The notes below the pieces were generated by a model, which had not been told where the DNA came from, did no database searches, and was given only the letters and a program-made list of their open reading frames with translations. 37,500 nt of DNA from Gemmatimonadota bacterium (GTDB lineage Bacteria; Gemmatimonadota; Gemmatimonadetes; Longimicrobiales; Gaopeijiaceae): positions 1-37,500 of the forward strand of contig JAJDTB010000070.1 in NCBI GenBank assembly GCA_022827345.1, given 5' to 3'. The number at the start of each line of letters is the position of its first letter. The first letter of the stretch is position 1. This document shows positions 34,098-37,500 of the stretch, piece by piece. The position numbers and the translations under genes are program-made.

Positions 34098-35629
34098 TCT
34101 TCCTCGCGCAGTGTGGGAAAGAGGATCACGTCGCGGATCGAGGGCTGGTCGGTGAGCATCATGACTACCCGGTCGATGCCGACCCCCACCCCGCCGGTGG
34201 GAGGCAGTCCGTACTCCAGCGCGCGGATGTAGTCCTCGTCCACCACCTGCGCCTCGTCGTCGCCCGCCGCGCCCAGCGCCGCCTGCTCCTCGAGGCGGGC
34301 CCGCTGCGCCATGGGGTCGTTCATCTCGCTGAAGGCGTTGGCGAGCTCCTCGCCGGCGACGTACAGCTCGAAGCGCTCGGACAGCTCCGGCGCCCCCCGC
34401 CTGGCCTTCGCCAGGGGGCTGAGCTCGCGCGGGTGGTCGACGACGAAGGTGGGCTGCACCAGCGACGGTTGCACCAGTTCGCCGAACAGCTTGTCCATCA
34501 GCTTGCCCTTCCCCGCTCCTTCGAGGCCGTCCGCGCCGAGCGCCGCGGCCCGGTCATGGAGCTCCGCCCGGGACAGCCCGAGCGGATCGTCGCCGAGGCG
34601 GTCGGCGAGCGCGTCCACGAAGGAGAGCCGTGCAAAGGGCGGCGCGAGGTCGATTTCGGTGCCCTGGTAGACGATGCGCGGCCGCCCGGCCGCCGCCGCG
34701 GCCAGCGCGACCATCAGCCGCTCGACCACCTCCATCATGTCCTCGTAGTCGGCGAAGGCCTGGTAGAACTCCAGCATCGTGAATTCGGGGTTGTGGAAGC
34801 GGTCGATGCCTTCGTTGCGGAAGTCCTTGGAGATCTCGTAGACGCGATCGAGGCCGCCCACGATCAGCCGCTTCAGGTACAGCTCGTCGGCGATGCGAAG
34901 GTAGAGACGGCGGTCCAGCGTGTGATGATGCGTCACGAAGGGCCGCGCGGATGCGCCCCCGTACAGTGGCTGCAGGACGGGGGTCTCGACCTCGACGAAA
35001 CCGAGATCGTCCAGGAACCGCCTGGCCGCGCTGACGATCAGCGTCCGGGCGCGGAAAACGTCCCGGACCCGGGGGTTGACCGCGAGGTCGGCGTACCGTT
35101 GCCGGTAGCGTGCTTCGCGGTCGGCAAAGCCGGAGTACGTGACCCTGTCACCCGTCTCGTCGTCCACCTCCACCTTCCCGAGCGGCAGCGGACGCAGCGA
35201 TTTGCACAGCAGTTCGAAGCCGTCGGCCTGGATCGTCACCTGCCCCATGCGCGTGCGAAACAGGCTCCCCTCGACGCCGATCCAGTCTCCCAGATCGAGC
35301 AGATCGAGGAGCGAAAAGGCGTCCGCGCCGAGCACATTGCGCTTGAAATAGACCTGAATGCGCCCGGATCGGTCCTCGAGGTCCGCAAAGGCGCTGCGCC
35401 CGTGGGACCGGAATCCCACCATTCGTCCCGCCCAGCGGCCGGAAACCTCGCTCCCGGCGGCTTCGTCCGACCCTTCAGCTGCCTCAAACGCCGCGGTCGA
35501 CGGCGCTGCGAACTGCGTTACGTCGCAGGAGTACGCGAAGGGCTCCACACCCCTAGCCTTCAGCGCCTCCAACTTCTCCAGCCGTGTCTTCATGACCCGG
35601 GACAGGTCGTCGCCCGCGGAAGCGCTCAT
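34094..35629 (-). CDS. lysS: Lysine--tRNA ligase (class II)
   Basis: An N-terminal OB-fold domain (GRMVGFRSHGRSAFADLEDR) precedes the class II catalytic core. Motif 2 is FRNEGIDRFHNPEFTMLEFY, and motif 3 is GVGVGIDRVVMMLTDQPSIR. Length is 511 from ATG 35629, normal for LysRS. This ATG overlaps the prfB stop (ATGA). The open frame further upstream is prfB in another phase. The prfB-lysS pair is also seen in E. coli. Confidence 0.97.
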   Translation of the reverse strand: MSASAGDDLSRVMKTRLEKLEALKARGVEPFAYSCDVTQFAAPSTAAFEAAEGSDEAAGSEVSGRWAGRMVGFRSHGRSAFADLEDRSGRIQVYFKRNVLGADAFSLLDLLDLGDWIGVEGSLFRTRMGQVTIQADGFELLCKSLRPLPLGKVEVDDETGDRVTYSGFADREARYRQRYADLAVNPRVRDVFRARTLIVSAARRFLDDLGFVEVETPVLQPLYGGASARPFVTHHHTLDRRLYLRIADELYLKRLIVGGLDRVYEISKDFRNEGIDRFHNPEFTMLEFYQAFADYEDMMEVVERLMVALAAAAAGRPRIVYQGTEIDLAPPFARLSFVDALADRLGDDPLGLSRAELHDRAAALGADGLEGAGKGKLMDKLFGELVQPSLVQPTFVVDHPRELSPLAKARRGAPELSERFELYVAGEELANAFSEMNDPMAQRARLEEQAALGAAGDDEAQVVDEDYIRALEYGLPPTGGVGVGIDRVVMMLTDQPSIRDVILFPTLREEE

Positions 35630-36742
35630 GCTCCGTCGGTCCGGCCGAATCTCTTGAGATAGGCCTCGATGAACGGGTCCAGCGCCCCGTCCATGACGCC
35701 GTTCACGTTGCCCGTCTTCACTTCGGTGCGGTGGTCGTTGACCATCGTGTACGGCGCAAAGACGTAGGACCGGATCTGGTTGCCCCACGCGATCTCCGTC
35801 TTGGAAGCCTCCAAGGCCTGTTTCTCCTTTTCCTTCTCTTCCCTGGCCCTCTGGTAGAGCGCCGCCTTCAGCATCTTCATCGCCGTCGAGCGGTTCTTGT
35901 GCTGCGAGCGCTCCTGCTGGCAGGAGACCACGATCCCGGTTGGCCTGTGGGTGATGCGTATCGCGGAGTCCGTCTTATTGACGTGCTGACCCCCCGCTCC
36001 GGATGCCCGAAAGGTGTCGACCCGCAGCTCGGAGTCGTCGATGTCGATCTCGATCTCGTCGTCCAGCACCGGGTAGATGAAGACCGACGCGAACGAGGTG
36101 TGCCGCCTGGCCTGGGAGTCGAACGGGGAAATGCGCACCAGGCGGTGCACGCCCTTTTCCGCCTTGAGGTAACCGTACGCATGATCCCCGGTGATCTCCA
36201 GCGTCACGCTCTTGATGCCGGCTTCCTCGGCCGGCTGCAGGTCCAGCACCTTGAGTGCGTATCCGCGCCGCTCCGTCCAGCGCATGTACATGCGGGAGAG
36301 CATCTCGGCCCAGTCCTGCGACTCGAGTCCGCCGGCGCCCGGGTGAATGGTCAGCATGGCGTCGCGGTGATCGTCCTCACCGCCGAGCATGCTGCGGAGC
36401 TCCAGGCTCCCGATGCCGGCTTCGAGCGTGCGGACTTCATTGCGCCATTCCGACTCCAGCTCGGGGTCGTCCTCGTCCGCGAGCAGTTCCCGCAGTTCGC
36501 CCAGCTCTCCGGCCTTGCTGTCGAGAGCGAGCCAGGGCAGGACCCATTCCTTGAGCCCATTGGCCTCGGCGATCAGCCTGCGCGCTTCCTCGCCGTCGTC
36601 CCAGAACCCCTGGCCGGCCATCTCCGCTTCGAGGACCGCGAGGCGATCCTGTCTTTGCGGGATGTCAAAGATACCCCCGTAGCTCGTCGATCCGGCGACG
36701 GGCGGACCTGAGGCGCTGAGTCTGTTCTTGTGATGATCCCAT
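35626..36742 (-). CDS. prfB: Peptide chain release factor 2, read through a programmed +1 frameshift
   Basis: RF2 terminates at UGA and UAA. The coding sequence is in two frames. A 25-codon segment from ATG 36742 ends in Leu-Arg-Gly-Tyr-Leu followed by an in-frame TGA (36667-36665). Reading resumes one base on with GAC (36666) and runs to 35626. The joined protein has 371 residues, with the SPF stop-recognition tripeptide at about 205-207 and GGQ at about 250-252, the positions known in E. coli RF2. Annotating the +1 frame alone from 36816 gives a false N-terminus. A GGGTGA upstream of ATG 36742 may be the ribosome binding site. The stop overlaps lysS. Confidence 0.95.
36664..36682 (-). promoter_or_regulatory. 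prfB recoding site (internal SD, slippery CTT, TGA C)
   Basis: On the minus strand CTACGGGGGTATCTTTGAC combines three elements of the RF2 frameshift signal: a G-rich internal Shine-Dalgarno three bases before the CTT, the slippery CTT codon, and TGA followed by C, the weak termination context. In the known mechanism low RF2 lets ribosomes slip +1 on CTT, so RF2 controls its own synthesis. Confidence 0.93.
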
Positions 36743-36804
36743 GGGAAGTCACCCGGGCGATCGCCGGAAGAGTTGGCGGCAGGGCACGAGCCGCGACGGT
36801 GCCG

Positions 36805-36837
36805 GCGCGGCTTCACGAAAGATAAGACACGCCGCGC
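36805..36837 (-). repeat. Inverted repeat between the PorV-like gene and prfB
   Basis: GCGCGGC and GCCGCGC flank a 19-nt AT-richer loop (TTATCTTTC on the minus strand). It lies 22 bases after the PorV-like stop and about 60 before prfB. It could be a terminator without a T-run, or it could frame a prfB promoter within the loop. Neither is certain. Confidence 0.3.
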
Positions 36838-36859
36838 GCGAGGTGGACCCCCGGCGCTG

Positions 36860-37500
36860 TTAGAAGCTCACCGCCAGCGTGACGTGGAGAGGCTGGGTCT
36901 CTCCCGTGACCATCGAGCGGGTCAGCGACTTGGCGAGGTTGAGGTCGAATCGGTCGAGGCTGAAGCCGACGCCCACCGACGCGCCGTTGGTCTGGTCGAT
37001 CGTGCCGCCGACATATCCGGCGCGCACCTGCAGCAGGTCCGCCGCCGAGTAGTCGAGTCCCAGATAGATGGAGGGTGACCCGGGGCTGCGGGCCCGCTCC
37101 TCGCCCTCGACGGTGAGCCACAGCTCCATCGGCATCGCCTCCACGAAACGGTTGAGCACCTCGTAGGCGGCCGCCAGGCGCACGCGCGTGGGGAGCGGAT
37201 CCGACTGCTCCTGGTCGGCGACCCGGAACTCCGTGCCGGCGTGTGCAAGCATCCACCCGAATCTCAGCGGAACGTCGCCGAAGGGCTCGGCCTGCACGCC
37301 GATGTCGAGAGCGTACGCGGAACTCGTAGTCTCGAGGTCGGGGCACTGGCCCCGGCAGGCCACCCTGAACTGCACCAGCTTCAGGTTCACCCCGGCGCTG
37401 ATGCCCCCCGGCAGGGAAGCGGCGTAGCTGCCGACAGCCAGATGGTTGCGGATCGAAAACGAGCCCAGGACATCGCCGAACTCGTTCCGCAGGTCCTGAT
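36860..37500 (-). CDS. PorV/PorQ-like outer-membrane protein (5' end outside window)
   Basis: The frame stays open to the window edge, so the start is missing; an internal GTG at 37390 is not the start. The visible 212 codons include the family-like stretch SYAASLPGGISAGVNLKLVQ. Repeated amphipathic strands follow, and the end is Leu-Ala-Val-Ser-Phe, a terminal aromatic typical of outer-membrane barrels. PorV/PorQ-type proteins are barrel proteins, some of them tied to type IX secretion; the role here is not shown by the sequence. Confidence 0.75.
   Translation of the reverse strand, partial: QDLRNEFGDVLGSFSIRNHLAVGSYAASLPGGISAGVNLKLVQFRVACRGQCPDLETTSSAYALDIGVQAEPFGDVPLRFGWMLAHAGTEFRVADQEQSDPLPTRVRLAAAYEVLNRFVEAMPMELWLTVEGEERARSPGSPSIYLGLDYSAADLLQVRAGYVGGTIDQTNGASVGVGFSLDRFDLNLAKSLTRSMVTGETQPLHVTLAVSF

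Noticed and set aside
35626-36816. Single-frame prfB starting at 36816
   Set aside because: The N-terminal 50 residues have no RF2 similarity, while the other frame gives the conserved LRGYL-TGA-C frameshift start.

Overview
The window is GC-rich and almost entirely coding on the minus strand. It reads as chromosome from a diderm bacterium, most probably a member of Gemmatimonadota. The argument for that phylum is the gene mix. There is a full Gram-negative envelope set (BamA, an OmpH/Skp chaperone, LpxA/B/D/K, a fused LpxC-FabZ, Lol-type ABC genes). With it sit genes better known from Firmicutes (McsA, McsB, ClpC, the bacillithiol enzyme BshC) and a PorV/PorQ-like outer-membrane protein. The phylum call is inference; no 16S or other marker is present.

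Layout, following transcription from high to low coordinates. A partial PorV/PorQ-like gene enters at the right edge. A dense, mostly overlapping run follows from about 36.7 to 11.6 kb: prfB (with a programmed +1 frameshift), lysS, lolC/E-type permease, lolD, mcsA, mcsB, clpC, bamA, ompH/skp, lpxD, lpxC-fabZ, lpxA, a Gfo/Idh oxidoreductase, a 44-residue membrane protein, lpxB, lpxK, rlmH, a SAM methyltransferase, bshC, a small membrane coiled-coil protein, murJ and uvrC. Many junctions are ATGA or GTGA overlaps, which suggests translational coupling. The run combines termination and lysine charging, lipoprotein export, protein quality control, outer-membrane assembly, lipid A synthesis and peptidoglycan precursor export.

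A near-consensus sigma-70 promoter at 11495-11524 starts a second unit: a TPR lipoprotein gene and then tRNA-Gly(CCC), followed by two perfect hairpins. Next come a secreted TPR-like protein and the cluster DUF512 radical SAM - der - plsY - gpsA - merR - surE - DUF368, which links ribosome biogenesis, phospholipid synthesis and undecaprenyl-phosphate recycling.

The left 2 kb is the accessory part. A lone outer-membrane-barrel-like gene (474-1964) lies between two 42-bp direct repeats (424-465 and 2003-2044; 39 of 42 identical) that look like the 3' half of a tRNA-Arg(CCT) gene. One copy supplies the last codons and stop of the DUF368 gene. Left of it is an approximately 400-bp non-coding leader, with phased G-tracts and a strong hairpin, in front of a gene whose first six codons are at the window edge.

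I saw no CRISPR array, transposase, integrase, phage gene or rRNA. The most unusual material is the tRNA-derived repeat pair, the DUF368 insertion and tail, the leader of the left-edge gene, and the composition of the lipid A operon.
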